From: Gammaproteobacteria bacterium
GTDB taxonomy: Bacteria > Pseudomonadota > Gammaproteobacteria > Pseudomonadales > Azotimanducaceae
Assembly: GCA_026706385.1 (NCBI GenBank)
Contig: JAPOYV010000114.1
Coordinates: forward strand, 157,168 to 221,167
DNA length: 64,000 bases
Direction: 5' to 3'
Shown: positions 27,485-37,140 of the stretch, one piece after another
Numbering within the stretch: position 1 is the first letter of the stretch
Layout: each line of letters opens with the position of its first letter
Program-made: the position numbers and the translations under genes
Notes under the pieces: generated by a model
Database searches by the model: none
The model's input: the letters and a program-made list of their open reading frames with translations, nothing else
What the model was told of the DNA's origin: nothing

Positions 27485-28036
27485 ATGGCAGAGTCGCCAG
27501 AAACGATGTTGGGCTTCCTCGTGAAGAGACCGCCGAAGCTGTCGAGCAGCGCCCGGGAGTTTGTCCGCGCACATCCCGATGAGGCGCGCGTCGCGGTAGC
27601 AGTGGCTCTGGAAACGGCCGCGGTACAATCTAGGGCGGAGCCGACGAGATCAACGGGCGATGTGCCTGCCCGGCTCCGGCGGTTCGTGGTGGATCGGACC
27701 GGCGAGGGTCTGATTGGCGCTACGGAGGCAGCGTCACGACTAGGTGTGTCCCGTACGACCGTTTACGACTGGGCAGCTAGGAACACGTTGATCGCCTGGC
27801 GGGCCACGAAACGCGGACTGAACATCCCGGCAGGTCAGATCGTCGGGCCCGGTCGGGTCGCTGGCGGATTGGCAGAAGTCGTGGACGTTGTTGGGGAGCC
27901 AGAGCTTGCCTGGACTTTCCTCAGTCAGGAATGGCCCTTTGCGGACGGCGTGGCCCGGCCTATCGAGCGCTTGCAGTCCGGTAGGCTCGACGAGGTTCTA
28001 TCGGCGGCAGCAGGATTCGGCGCGACCTTTACGTGA
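27485..28036 (+). CDS. Antitoxin of the Xre/MbcA/ParS type (RES partner)
   Basis: About 183 residues from the ATG at 27485; an in-frame TTG at 27476 is possible. The middle (residues 75-120) holds a helix-turn-helix (LIGATEAASRLGVSRTTVYDW), and the last 55 residues look like the toxin-binding domain of RES partners (AWTFLSQEWPFADGV...IERLQSGR). It ends with a 4-bp ATGA-type (GTGA) overlap with the toxin gene. Such antitoxins repress their own operon. An AT-rich stretch at 27420-27470 with TTGCTT and CAATTG probably contains the promoter and operator. Confidence 0.7.
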   Translation: MAESPETMLGFLVKRPPKLSSSAREFVRAHPDEARVAVAVALETAAVQSRAEPTRSTGDVPARLRRFVVDRTGEGLIGATEAASRLGVSRTTVYDWAARNTLIAWRATKRGLNIPAGQIVGPGRVAGGLAEVVDVVGEPELAWTFLSQEWPFADGVARPIERLQSGRLDEVLSAAAGFGATFT

Positions 28037-28625
28037 CCGACAACCGCTACCCGCGGAGCCTGATCGAGCCGCTGCTAGTCAGGACAGCGTTTCCGGAAAG
28101 CTACCGGATCATGCCGCGGCCACATGTCGGATCGCCTTTGGGAACAACCCCCGCAGATTCCCGTTTCGCAACCCGGACCGGGAGTTATGCGGTCCTGTAT
28201 TCAGCGGCCACCTTCACCACGGCGTTCATCGAGACAATCGTCAGGGATCGGTTCGTGCATCGCCGAACGCGGAAGGTCGCGTTTCGCGAGATCACGGAAC
28301 GGGGGTGGGTCCGCGTATCGGTGAAACCAGGCACGGGGCTGATGCTTCTCGACCTTCGCGCAGATGGCTGCACGCGCATCGGGGCGCCGACGGACGTCGT
28401 TCAGGCGAGGAATCATGCAGCCGGGCGCGCCTTGGCAAGGCTATCCATGCTGCACATGAGGATGTCGACGGATTGGTCTACTCGTCCCGCCTGATGGGTG
28501 AAGATGTTTACGCGATCTATGATCGAAGTGTCGTAAAACTGGAAGCGGGCGACGTTGGGCAACTGGAGGAGCACGTGGAGCTACCGGATATTCTGGAGCA
28601 CCACGGGATAGGACTCCTGCTTTAG
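28033..28625 (+). pseudogene. RES-domain toxin gene with a frameshift
   Basis: Frame one runs from GTG at 28033 and encodes a RES domain (about 135 residues with FATRTGSYAVLYSA, AFIETIVRDRF and VSVKPGTGLMLLDL). Near 28432 the homology moves to another frame: GKAIHAAHEDVDGLVYSSR and the tail up to TAG at 28625. Adding one G to the TTGG at 28432-28435 would restore a single chain of about 197 residues, normal for the family. RES toxins degrade NAD. As written, frame one ends at 28494 without the last conserved block, so the toxin is probably dead, or the base is a sequencing error. Confidence 0.7.
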
Positions 28626-28877
28626 AGGGGGCGTGCGGTGGATTTGTTGTGGGCCGTCCGCTACTGAGACTTGACGCCGAAATGTGAAGGAATCGAAGCG
28701 CGTTACAGACGACGGCCTTGACCCCACATTCGACCCCACAAAACGTACTCGTCTAGTAGCGTTTCGGAGAGGTTAACAAACTCCGAATCGTCGTCCCGCG
28801 CTCCTTCAAGAAATTGTTTCTAGGAGATTTTTAGGACGTCGATAGCCTTCATGAAACCCCATGAATGTGCATGATCC
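28626..28877. other. Intergenic region next to the 3' end of tRNA-Sec
   Basis: About 250 bp without a supported gene. It has one hairpin: TTCGGAG at 28763-28769 and CTCCGAA at 28781-28787, with an 11-nt loop. A shorter inverted repeat sits at 28809-28821. It lies between the toxin-antitoxin pair and the 3' end of tRNA-Sec, a position where integrative elements often insert, but I see no integrase and no repeat of the tRNA end. Confidence 0.45.
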
Positions 28878-28971
28878 TGGCGGAAGAGGTAGGAGTCGAA
28901 CCCACCGGGCACCTATCGAGCGCCCCGACGGCTTTGAAGGCCGCGCGCCCCACCGGAGACGATGCTCTTCC
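28878..28971 (-). tRNA. selC: tRNA-Sec (anticodon UCA)
   Basis: A 94-nt gene including an encoded CCA. It starts GGAAGAG, has a 6-bp D stem (CGTCTC/GGGGCG) with the short CGGT loop, a 5-bp anticodon stem with loop CTTCAAA (anticodon TCA at 28937-28935), a 6-bp long variable arm, and T-loop TTCGACT. These are the marks of bacterial tRNA-Sec, and the sequence closely follows E. coli selC. The acceptor has 7 clear base pairs plus a 5-bp T stem, where 8 plus 5 is usual. It lies 26 bp downstream of selB on the same strand. Confidence 0.95.
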
Positions 28972-28997
28972 GCGGGCCATTGTACGACCTTGTCCGA

Positions 28998-30860
28998 TCA
29001 GGCGGCGACTGCCGATGGCGTCCCGACTACCGTTCGCGTATCGCCTTGGCGCCGCGTGAAGCCCTTGGCGTCGAAGTGTTCGAGCACTTCGATGACGACG
29101 TTCCGGCCGACGCCGGTGGCATCGCGGAACTGGCGGACGGTGAACGGGCCGGCGCTGTCGAGGTTGATCGCGGTGTCGGCCAGTTCGAGGAGGCGGCCAG
29201 GCAGGTAGTAGCGCGTTGGGCTGATGCGGACGGCGAGTCCGAACGCAGGCAGGGCGCGCATGTCTTGTTCGAAAGGCGTGAATGGGCGTTTCAGGCGCTT
29301 GGCCAGGTCGCCCAGGCTTGGAGGTTGTATTGAGTCGAGCATCTGTTCGACGCTGCCGAACAGGCGGCTGACGTCGTCGGGCAGAGTCGCGCGATGGGCG
29401 GCGTCGGCGTACAGGCCGTTGCCGACTCTTACCGATCCTCTCTCAACTAATTCGGCGAGGACCAGCCGGCGTGCGGGGTCGCGGCCGGTGAGGGCTTCGA
29501 GCGTCATGCCTTCGCTGTCGGGATGTGCTTGGTGATGGTCGGACAGCGCGGTCTCGACGTGCTGCCGGGCTGTCGCGATCAGCGCGGGTGCCAGCCAGTG
29601 GCCGTCGATCTGCTCAAGACCTCCTTGGCCGCGCGCGAGGGCATCCACACTAGCGACCTTTGCGTTCCAGTCTCGGGCGAAGGCGTTGCCTTCGATGGGT
29701 TCCAGTGCCGCCTGGTGGGCCAACGAACCGGTCGGGTCACTAGGGTCGAGACCGCTTAGCAAGGCACGTCGCACGTCGCCACGTCGCCGTGTCCGCGGCA
29801 CGCCGAGGTCGACGACGCGTCCGCCTCCCAACGTGCGTTCGAGGTCCTGGTCCCGGAGGACAACGCGGTCACCCACCTTGACGTGAAGCGGCGTATCGCA
29901 GAGCACGTCAACGAGTGCCTCGGCGCCAGGGGCCACCCGCGCGCTGTCGAGCAGAAGCAAGCGGCCGTGGGCATGACTCGTGGCGTGGTAGACGTGAACC
30001 GCCGCGTTGTGTCGGACCGGGCGCGGGAAGTCGTCGATGACGCTCAAACGCGCGGCGAAGCCGGTCTGTGGGTCGCGGACGTCCGGATCGAGCAGCCAGT
30101 CGCCGCGCCCGACTTCGTCGACGGCGACGCCGGCGAGGTTGATCGCGGCGCGATCGCCCGCTGTGGCACGGCTGGCCGACTCGTCCTGGACGTGCAAGCC
30201 GCGGACACGCGCTGCCGCGCCGGTCGAGGCGAGCACTAACCGGTCGCTGACGGCGGCGGTGCCCGCGGTCACGGTGCCGGTTACGACCACGCCGCTGCCG
30301 CGGATGGTGAAGGCGCGGTCGATCGCCAGGCGGAAGGGTGCATCCTGCTCGCGGTCGGGTGTTTGGGCGGCTGCGTCGGCGAGGTGCGTGCGTAGACCGT
30401 CGAAGCCGGTTCTGGTTTCGCAGGACAGTTCAATGATCGGCGCGTCTTCGAGGAACGAGCCGGAGCCCAAGTCTCGGACCTGCCGCCGCACTTCGGACAC
30501 CCGATCGCCGTCGACTCTGTCAATCTTGTTCAAGGCCACCAGGCCGCGCTGCAAGCCCAGCAGCCGAAGGATCTGCAAATGCTCACGGGACTGCGGCATT
30601 ACGCCGTCGTCCGCCGCGACGACGAGGAGTGCGAACTGTCGCCCGGCCACGCCCGCGACCATGTTGTGGATGAACCGGTGGTGTCCCGGCACATCCACGA
30701 AGCCGACGCGCTGGCCGTGGATGTCGGTGTAGGCGAAGCCGAGGTCGATGGTCAGCCCGCGGCGCTTTTCTTCCGCTAGGCGATCGGTGTCCACGCCGGT
30801 CAGCGTGCGTACGATGGACGTCTTGCCGTGGTCGACGTGGCCGGCCAGCGTGACGATCAC
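28998..30860 (-). CDS. selB: Selenocysteine-specific elongation factor SelB
   Basis: A 620-residue protein, the normal SelB length. The GTPase domain starts at the first residue with the P-loop GHVDHGKTS (7-15), then DVPGHHRF near 57, and NKID near 111. EF-Tu-like domains 2 and 3 follow (about 170-350), then a C-terminal half of winged-helix repeats that bind the SECIS hairpin. It delivers Sec-tRNA to the ribosome at UGA. Its start overlaps the selA stop by 4 bp (ATGA), and selC follows, giving a selA-selB-selC cluster. It supports the Sec reading of the gene at 22632. Confidence 0.95.
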   Translation of the reverse strand: MIVTLAGHVDHGKTSIVRTLTGVDTDRLAEEKRRGLTIDLGFAYTDIHGQRVGFVDVPGHHRFIHNMVAGVAGRQFALLVVAADDGVMPQSREHLQILRLLGLQRGLVALNKIDRVDGDRVSEVRRQVRDLGSGSFLEDAPIIELSCETRTGFDGLRTHLADAAAQTPDREQDAPFRLAIDRAFTIRGSGVVVTGTVTAGTAAVSDRLVLASTGAAARVRGLHVQDESASRATAGDRAAINLAGVAVDEVGRGDWLLDPDVRDPQTGFAARLSVIDDFPRPVRHNAAVHVYHATSHAHGRLLLLDSARVAPGAEALVDVLCDTPLHVKVGDRVVLRDQDLERTLGGGRVVDLGVPRTRRRGDVRRALLSGLDPSDPTGSLAHQAALEPIEGNAFARDWNAKVASVDALARGQGGLEQIDGHWLAPALIATARQHVETALSDHHQAHPDSEGMTLEALTGRDPARRLVLAELVERGSVRVGNGLYADAAHRATLPDDVSRLFGSVEQMLDSIQPPSLGDLAKRLKRPFTPFEQDMRALPAFGLAVRISPTRYYLPGRLLELADTAINLDSAGPFTVRQFRDATGVGRNVVIEVLEHFDAKGFTRRQGDTRTVVGTPSAVAA

Positions 30861-32224
30861 CGGAGGGTCTCCAGGATCGCGACGAGTTCGTCCAAAGGCT
30901 CTGCGCCGCGCATGTCGAGCACCAGCCTGTCTTCGGCGATCCGGGCGATCACGGGCGGCTGCAACCGTCGAAGTGCCGTCGCAAGCGAGCGCAATTGCTT
31001 CTCTTGCGCGAAGCCCACTGTCACGGCACGGCTTTCGAGCAACTCCCCGGGCAGCGCGCCGCTCCCGAGTTGCGCCTGACTAGGACGGGTGTCCACCTGT
31101 GCGCGTTCTATGTTTTTCAATGCTTTGGCGACTCTATCTGCGCGCCTGTCGAGATCTCCCATCGACACGGCGAGATTTCGCAGCAGCGGGATCTTCGCGA
31201 CCGCCTCGTCGTCTTCGTAGGCCTTGAGCGTGGCGTCGAGCAGGGCAAGGGCAAGCTTGTCGAGGCGCAAAGCGCGCTTGAGCGGATTGGCGTTTACCTG
31301 TTCGACGAGGTCGCGGCGACCGACGATGATGCCGGCCTGGGGACCCCCAAGAAGCTTGTCCCCCGAGAAAGTCACTAGGTCCGCGCCGGCTGCCAGAAAG
31401 TCCTGGGGCAGCGGCTCGCGCGGCAGGCCGAAACGGGAGAGATCGATGAGTGCGCCGCTGCCGGCGTCGATGCACACCGGCAGGCCTCGGCTCTCGGCAA
31501 TGCTAGCCAGCTCGCGCACGGAGACTTCGCGGGTGAAACCCTCGATGCGGTAGTTGCTGGGATGCGCCTTGAGCAGCAGGGCCGTATCGGGGCCGATCGC
31601 GCGCCGGTAGTCGTCCGCATGGGTTCGATTCGTCGTACCCACTTCGCGCAGCGTGCAGCCCGCGCGCTCCATGACCTCTGGCAACCGGAAACTGCCGCCG
31701 ATCTCGATGAGTTCGCCGCGCGAGACCGGCACTTCCTTGCCGCGGGCCAGCGTGTTCAGCACGAGCAGCACCGCGGCTGCGTTGTTGTTGACGACGGTGG
31801 CGGCTTCGGCGCCTGTCAGCAGCCGCAGTCGATGCGCGACGATGCCCTCGCGGTCGCCGCGCCGGCCAGCGGCGAGGTCGTACTCCAGCGTGACCGGCCG
31901 GGTTGCCGACGTGAGGACGTCGCTCAGCATCTCGGGATCGAGCAGACTGCGCCCGAGGTTGGTGTGGATGATGGTCCCGGTCAGGTTGAAAACCGGTAGG
32001 TACCCATGCCCGACATGTGCGCCGAGCCATGCCCGGACGTGCGGGTCGTAGGCTCCTTCGTCGGCGGACCAGTCGGGGATGTCGCTCGCGTCGGCGGCGC
32101 GAAAATCGGCCTGCAAGGCGACGACGGCCGATTTGACGGTCTTCAGGCCCCAATCCCGAACGGCATCGCGCATCGCAGCGTGCTGAAGGATGCGATCGAC
32201 GCTGGGCAGACGGCGGCGGGACAT
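30857..32224 (-). CDS. selA: L-seryl-tRNA(Sec) selenium transferase SelA
   Basis: A 455-residue PLP enzyme, full length. The PLP lysine is Lys290 in [14 protein letters not shown]. The N-terminal helical region recognising tRNA-Sec (about 1-65) and the loop [14 protein letters not shown] (80-93) are present, as is VVNNNAAAV near 144. It converts Ser-tRNA-Sec to Sec-tRNA-Sec with selenophosphate. The gene is first of the cluster; 104 bp separate its start from the divergent dehydrogenase gene and probably hold the promoter. SelD, which makes selenophosphate, is not in the window. Confidence 0.95.
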   Translation of the reverse strand: MSRRRLPSVDRILQHAAMRDAVRDWGLKTVKSAVVALQADFRAADASDIPDWSADEGAYDPHVRAWLGAHVGHGYLPVFNLTGTIIHTNLGRSLLDPEMLSDVLTSATRPVTLEYDLAAGRRGDREGIVAHRLRLLTGAEAATVVNNNAAAVLLVLNTLARGKEVPVSRGELIEIGGSFRLPEVMERAGCTLREVGTTNRTHADDYRRAIGPDTALLLKAHPSNYRIEGFTREVSVRELASIAESRGLPVCIDAGSGALIDLSRFGLPREPLPQDFLAAGADLVTFSGDKLLGGPQAGIIVGRRDLVEQVNANPLKRALRLDKLALALLDATLKAYEDDEAVAKIPLLRNLAVSMGDLDRRADRVAKALKNIERAQVDTRPSQAQLGSGALPGELLESRAVTVGFAQEKQLRSLATALRRLQPPVIARIAEDRLVLDMRGAEPLDELVAILETLR

Positions 32225-32327
32225 GCGCGGAGCCTAGCGCAATCGGGTTGTAGTCGCCCATGAAACGCCGCTGTGGGCGGTGGTAAGGTGCCCGTTTGCG
32301 CCCCCGCACCTGACTCAAGGACCGCTA

Positions 32328-33215
32328 ATGACCGACAGCAAGGACGTGGCCTTTGTAGGCCTCGGCATCATGGGCTACCCGATGGCCGGGCACCTCGCGG
32401 CGGCCGGGCACCGCGTCTGCGTCTACAACCGCACCGCCGCTCGGGCCGAGGCTTGGTTGCAGGACCATGAAGGCCGGTCGGCACCGACGCCGCGCCAGGC
32501 CGCGGAGGGTGCCGAGATCGTCTTCATGTGCGTCGGCAACGACGACGACGTGCGCAGCGTGAGCTATGGGGACGAGGGCATCTTTGCGGGAGCCGGGGAG
32601 GGCACCATCGTGGTCGACCACACGACGGCGTCGGCCAAGCTTGCGCGGGAATTGGCGGCGGCCGGTGCCGAGCGGGGTGTCGGCTTCCTGGACGCGCCGG
32701 TCAGCGGTGGCCAAGCGGGGGCCGAGAATGGACAGCTTTCGGTGATGGTTGGCGGCGACGCCGATGTCTTTGCCCGGGCGCGAGTGGTCATCGATTGCTA
32801 CGCGAAGATCGTCAAGCTCATGGGCGATGTCGGCAGTGGGCAGCTCACCAAGATGGTCAACCAGGTGTGCATCGCCGGGATCGTGCAAGGGCTCTCGGAA
32901 GGCCTGCATTTCGCCGAGAAGGTGGGGCTGGATCTGGACGCGGTGGTCGATGTCATCTCGCAGGGCGCGGCGCAGTCGTGGCAGATGGACAACCGGGCGG
33001 CGACGATGGCGCGCCGCGAGTTCGAGTTCGGCTTCGCGGTCAACTGGATGCGCAAGGACCTCGACATGACCCTGGCCGCCGCGCGCGAAGTGGATGCGCG
33101 CATGCCCCTCGCGGCACTGGTCGATCAGTTCTACGCCGACGTGCAAGCCTTCGGCGGCGGGCGGTGGGACACCTCGAGCCTGATCGAGCGCTTGCGCCGG
33201 GTGGAGGGGTCGTGA
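32328..33215 (+). CDS. 3-hydroxyisobutyrate dehydrogenase-like NAD(P)-dependent oxidoreductase
   Basis: A 295-residue member of the beta-hydroxyacid dehydrogenase family. The start at 32328 follows AAGGA by 7 bases. It has the nucleotide-binding GLGIMGYPM near residue 11, the substrate motif DAPVSGGQAGAENG near 118, and catalytic Lys in GSGQLTKMVNQ near 170. The family includes 3-hydroxyisobutyrate, tartronate semialdehyde and succinic semialdehyde reductases; the exact substrate is open. Its stop overlaps the kinase GTG start by 4 bp (GTGA), so the two are translationally coupled. Confidence 0.85.
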   Translation: MTDSKDVAFVGLGIMGYPMAGHLAAAGHRVCVYNRTAARAEAWLQDHEGRSAPTPRQAAEGAEIVFMCVGNDDDVRSVSYGDEGIFAGAGEGTIVVDHTTASAKLARELAAAGAERGVGFLDAPVSGGQAGAENGQLSVMVGGDADVFARARVVIDCYAKIVKLMGDVGSGQLTKMVNQVCIAGIVQGLSEGLHFAEKVGLDLDAVVDVISQGAAQSWQMDNRAATMARREFEFGFAVNWMRKDLDMTLAAAREVDARMPLAALVDQFYADVQAFGGGRWDTSSLIERLRRVEGS

Positions 33216-34168
33216 TTCAACGCCGCCCACGGTTTCCGCAAGCGGAAGACGACTATCCGGTCGTCACCTTGGAGGACACGGACAAGCCGCTACCCAAGCG
33301 CATCAATCCCCATACGCGCTATGCATACTTCAAGACCATCGCGCGGGGTGGACGGTCGATCATCCAGTCCTGCAAGGACCTGCACCTGATGCGCGTTGTC
33401 TGCTACAAGACGCTGAAGCCGGAGTTCGCCGAAGATGCCGACCACCAGCGTCGTTTCGTGCGCGAGGCACGCGTGTCGGCGATGCTGCAGCACCCGAACA
33501 CCGTGCCGACCTACGAGATCGGGCGCGACATGGTCGGCCACTACTACTTCACCATGAAGCTCGTGCACGGCTACACGCTGCGCGAGATCTTCGACTTCCG
33601 CGAACGCTACGACCTGACACGCCTCGTGGAAGTCGTGATCCAGGTGGGCCATGCGCTCGAATACGCCCACGGGCACGGCGTGGCGCACCGCGACATCAAG
33701 CCCGAGAACGTCCTGGTCGGTCCCTTTGGAGAGGTCCTCTTGATGGACTGGGGACTCGCCAAGGTCTGGCATCCCGACGGCGAAGCCGAGGCGGTGGATC
33801 GCACCGCGGCCGGTGCGCAAGGGAATCGACGAACCGACGTCACGGATCAAGGACTCGAGGGGACGATCTCTTACATGTCGCCGGAACAGATTCGCAACGA
33901 CGGCGAGCTGGACTATCGGACCGACATCTACAGCCTCGGCGCCGTCCTCTACGAAGTCCTCACGGGACGTCCGCCGGTCGTCGGCGAAACTGTCGATGAG
34001 ATCCTCAATCAGACGCTGGCCGGAGACCTTGCGCCGCCGTCACAGGTCGCCAACACCCTCGTTCCGTCGCGCCTGGAGACGATCTGCATGCAATGCCTGC
34101 GGCTGGCTGCGGACGAGCGCATCCAGACTGCCGGTGAACTGATCAGGGAGCTCCAGGAAGACTGGTAA
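33212..34168 (+). CDS. Serine/threonine protein kinase (Hanks type, soluble)
   Basis: A 318-residue kinase from the GTG at 33212. Residues 40-300 form a kinase domain: Lys66 (VCYKTL), Glu85 (VREAR), HRDIKPEN at 159-166, and DWG at 179-181 in place of DFG. The Gly loop is weak (ARGGRSIIQS), and SYMSPEQI stands for the APE region. No membrane helix or sensor domain is present. The DWGLAK variant is frequent in planctomycete-like and some proteobacterial kinases. Coupling to the dehydrogenase gene suggests related regulation, but no substrate is known. An overlapping frame that continues upstream to 32528 is a shadow of the dehydrogenase gene. Confidence 0.85.
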   Translation: MIQRRPRFPQAEDDYPVVTLEDTDKPLPKRINPHTRYAYFKTIARGGRSIIQSCKDLHLMRVVCYKTLKPEFAEDADHQRRFVREARVSAMLQHPNTVPTYEIGRDMVGHYYFTMKLVHGYTLREIFDFRERYDLTRLVEVVIQVGHALEYAHGHGVAHRDIKPENVLVGPFGEVLLMDWGLAKVWHPDGEAEAVDRTAAGAQGNRRTDVTDQGLEGTISYMSPEQIRNDGELDYRTDIYSLGAVLYEVLTGRPPVVGETVDEILNQTLAGDLAPPSQVANTLVPSRLETICMQCLRLAADERIQTAGELIRELQEDW

Positions 34169-34172
34169 CGGT

Positions 34173-35690
34173 CTACTCGGACGTCGGCACCTCTGCCGCC
34201 ACCGCGGCGTCGAGCCTCTCGAGCGCGCGGGCCGCGCGTTCCCGCCACGACGCTTCCGAGTCCCAGTACTGGGTCTTGCGCAGGTGGCGGCGGGCCAGGT
34301 CGACCACGCCAAGCATGCCGAACGCTTCCCCGAGATAGTAGTTGACCCGCGGCGACCAGGGCGCGCGGGTGTAGGCCATCGCCAGGTATTGGAGTGCTTC
34401 CTCCGGCTGTCCTTCGCGGAGGTACACCATGCCCAGGCCGAATGCGGCATCGGCGCGGTCCCGGTCGGGTCCCAAGGCGACCTGGTAGAACGCCTTGGCC
34501 GCATCCCAGTCGCGGACGCAGTCGACGACGCCTTCCTCGCAAGGCGCGACGCTGAGTTGGGCCATGCGCAGGTTCACGGCCGGGTCCTGCGGTTCCTCCG
34601 CGTAGGCTTGCTGGGCTGCCTGCTCGCGGAGCTCGCTGTCCGGGTGGACGCGTGATCGGCCCAGCAGGGCGCCGACGTGCCGCGGCTTGCGGGCGAGGAT
34701 GTCGTCATAGAGTTGACCGGCGAGGTCCGCGCGCCAGAACCCGACGGCATCGGCGAGGACCTGGCGCGCCTCGACTCCGTCGAGGCAGGTGCGGTCGAAC
34801 GCCGGCATCTCGTAGTCCTCCACGGCGTACTTGTACACGCCGAGCGTGCTCTCTTGGCTGCCATCGTAGTAGCGGCGCATCAGGCCTTGGAGTTCGCTGG
34901 GCTCGAAACCCAAGTGTTTCCGCATGGCGTCCGCCGACGATGCGCCCTGGTCGATCGCGTCGAGCATGTCACCGAGTTGCGCGGCGTACATGGTGCCGTC
35001 CGACCGCCGCGCATGGTGCAGGAAGCGCACGATGCCCCAAGCGAGGGTGTAGACGTTGGACAGGTCGTGCCGCTGCCAATCGAGCCGGAAGCGCTCGGCG
35101 ATGATGTCCTCCAAGGCCAGTTCCGGCTGCTTGACCGCGAACGCCAACAGCGGGGCCGGTCCCCGCCCGACGGTGACGACGCCTGCCGGATCCATGTCCA
35201 GGGTGGAGAGATACGAGGCCAGCCCTTCCTCGTACCACACCGGTAGGTTCACCGTGGCCCGGCTGCGCACGAGATAGTGCGTGTACTCGTGAAAGGCGAT
35301 CGCGTGCAGGTAGCGCCCGTTGCGGTCGGGTCCGAACGCCAGGAGGCTCTGGTTGAGCGTCGGGCGCATGAACCCCGCGATGTTGGGCGAGCGGTAGAAC
35401 AGCGCGAAATCCCGGGTGCTCTTGAAGACCAGGATCTTGAGCGGGGCCGGGTGCTCGGGCGGCAGCCCGGGCAGTAGCGCCGAGGCCGCCGCCCGGAATC
35501 GGTCCAGGGAGTAGAACAGCTCGGCCGTGCGCCGCAGATCCAGGTCCGTGACCAGGTCGAAGTGCTCGGTCTTGGTCCGGCACCACTGGTGGTCTTCGAT
35601 CGCGCCGTAGACCGGCACTGCCGCGAAGGCAAGGGCCGCGGCGAGCGCGCCCGTCCACGCCCGCATTGCGCTTACGACCCGCTCAGCCAT
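34173..35690 (-). CDS. Secreted HExxH (gluzincin-like) protein with C-terminal TPR repeats
   Basis: About 505 residues. The start is uncertain: ATG codons at 35699, 35690 and 35666 all give a signal peptide ending near YGA. The motif HEYTH (His134-Glu135, His138 from 35690) and a downstream [11 protein letters not shown] resemble the zinc site of DUF1570-type peptidases. From about residue 330 on, three TPR-like units follow (for example [37 protein letters not shown]). A periplasmic metallopeptidase role is inferred from motif only. It overlaps the end of the UDP-glucose dehydrogenase gene by a few bases, suggesting one transcript. Confidence 0.72.
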   Translation of the reverse strand: MAERVVSAMRAWTGALAAALAFAAVPVYGAIEDHQWCRTKTEHFDLVTDLDLRRTAELFYSLDRFRAAASALLPGLPPEHPAPLKILVFKSTRDFALFYRSPNIAGFMRPTLNQSLLAFGPDRNGRYLHAIAFHEYTHYLVRSRATVNLPVWYEEGLASYLSTLDMDPAGVVTVGRGPAPLLAFAVKQPELALEDIIAERFRLDWQRHDLSNVYTLAWGIVRFLHHARRSDGTMYAAQLGDMLDAIDQGASSADAMRKHLGFEPSELQGLMRRYYDGSQESTLGVYKYAVEDYEMPAFDRTCLDGVEARQVLADAVGFWRADLAGQLYDDILARKPRHVGALLGRSRVHPDSELREQAAQQAYAEEPQDPAVNLRMAQLSVAPCEEGVVDCVRDWDAAKAFYQVALGPDRDRADAAFGLGMVYLREGQPEEALQYLAMAYTRAPWSPRVNYYLGEAFGMLGVVDLARRHLRKTQYWDSEASWRERAARALERLDAAVAAEVPTSE

Positions 35691-37041
35691 GCGCGGCATG
35701 GTGGCGCAAGCCTCGGCCGATGCCGATGTGATCGAAGCCCCGCTCGCGGAGCATCGCGGGGTCGTAAAGGTTGCGGCCGTCGAATACCACGGGTTGGCGC
35801 AACGCCGCCTTCACGGCGTCGAAGTCGGGACTGCGGAACTCGTTCCACTCGGTGACCACTGCCAGCGCGTCCGCGTCCTCAAGCGTCTCCTGCGGGGTCG
35901 CGCACAGCACGAGGTCGGGCCGTTCGCCGTATATTCGGCTGGCCTCGCTCAGAGCCTGCGGGTCGTACGCGCGAACGCGTCCGCCAGCCGCCCAGATCGC
36001 AGCCATCACGTCCTGGCTCGGCGCCTCGCGCATGTCGTCCGTGTTGGGCTTGAACGCCAGTCCCCACAGCGCGATCGTTCTGTCGCGCAACGCGCCGAAG
36101 TAGTCGATCATCTTGTCGACCAAAAGCGACTTCTGCCGGTCGTTCACGGCCGCCACGCCGCGCGTGATCTCGGTGTCGTAGCCAACGTCGCGGCCCATGC
36201 GGATGAGCGCCCGGACATCCTTGGGGAAGCACGAGCCCCCATAGCCGCAACCGGGGTAGATGAAGTGGTAGCCGATGCGTGGATCGGCGCCGATGCCTTG
36301 ACGCACGGCCTCGATGTCCGCGCCGAGGCGGTCGGCGAGATTGGCGACTTCGTTCATCAGGCTGATCTTGGTGGCGAGCATGACGTTCGCCGCGTATTTG
36401 GTCAGCTCTGCCGAGCGCACATCCATGTGCAGAACCTTGTCGTGGTTGCGGGTGAAGGGCGCGTACAGGCGTTCGAGGCGCCGCGCGGCGTCCGTGTCGA
36501 ACTCGACCCCGCGGTCGCTCCCGATCACGATGCGATCCGGCTTCATGAAGTCGTTGACGGCCGCGCCTTCCTTCAGGAACTCGGGGTTCGAGAGCACGGC
36601 GAAGCTTATGTCGGCACCGCGCTCTGCTAGAGCGCTCGCGATTGCAGCGCGAAGGCGGTCGGCGGCCCCCACCGGGACGGTTGACTTCGTTACCACGACA
36701 CTCGGCCTGGTCATGTGCGCCCCGATCATGCGGCCCGCTTCCAGGACATGGGCCAAGTCCGCGGAGCCGTCTTCGTCGGAGGGCGTGCCGACGGCGACGA
36801 AGTTGATCTCGGCGTGGTCGACGCCGACGGCGGCATCCGTGGTGAACAGCAGCCGACCGGCATCCTGGTTGCTCGCCACCATGGCCGTGAGTCCTGGCTC
36901 GTAGATAGGCAGGACGCCGCGCTTCAGGCCGGCCACCTTAGCCTCGTCCACATCGACACAGACGACTTCGTTGCCCATCTCCGCAAAGCAGGCGCCCGTT
37001 ACAAGCCCGACATAGCCGGTGCCGAAGATGGTGATATTCAT
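35683..37041 (-). CDS. UDP-glucose 6-dehydrogenase
   Basis: A 452-residue enzyme starting [21 protein letters not shown], a typical NAD-binding N-terminus. The family marks are all visible: [14 protein letters not shown] near 83, [10 protein letters not shown] near 119, [10 protein letters not shown] near 152, catalytic Cys271 in [10 protein letters not shown], and [17 protein letters not shown] near 320. It oxidises UDP-glucose to UDP-glucuronate for envelope polysaccharides. The ATG at 37041 is the natural start, although the frame stays open far upstream across the divergent gor gene; that extension is a shadow. Confidence 0.95.
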   Translation of the reverse strand: MNITIFGTGYVGLVTGACFAEMGNEVVCVDVDEAKVAGLKRGVLPIYEPGLTAMVASNQDAGRLLFTTDAAVGVDHAEINFVAVGTPSDEDGSADLAHVLEAGRMIGAHMTRPSVVVTKSTVPVGAADRLRAAIASALAERGADISFAVLSNPEFLKEGAAVNDFMKPDRIVIGSDRGVEFDTDAARRLERLYAPFTRNHDKVLHMDVRSAELTKYAANVMLATKISLMNEVANLADRLGADIEAVRQGIGADPRIGYHFIYPGCGYGGSCFPKDVRALIRMGRDVGYDTEITRGVAAVNDRQKSLLVDKMIDYFGALRDRTIALWGLAFKPNTDDMREAPSQDVMAAIWAAGGRVRAYDPQALSEASRIYGERPDLVLCATPQETLEDADALAVVTEWNEFRSPDFDAVKAALRQPVVFDGRNLYDPAMLRERGFDHIGIGRGLRHHAAHG

Positions 37042-37140
37042 GAAAACCGGGCGACGGCGGCAGTGGTGTGGGGTGGATTGTAGCCGCTCGGAAGTCGGTA
37101 GACTCTCGGACAACCAACCACGGAGCCGCCGTCCGATCCC

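Noticed and set aside
26005..27582. 525-codon frame over the second MFS gene
   Set aside because: Arg/Pro/His-rich; the other frame has 12 helices.
28626..28971. Integrative element at the 3' end of tRNA-Sec
   Set aside because: tRNA-Sec ends are common integration sites, but I see no integrase and no duplicated tRNA end on the far side of the toxin-antitoxin pair.
32528..33211. Upstream extension of the kinase frame
   Set aside because: It overlaps the dehydrogenase gene and is Arg/Gly-rich; the GTG at 33212 gives a complete kinase.
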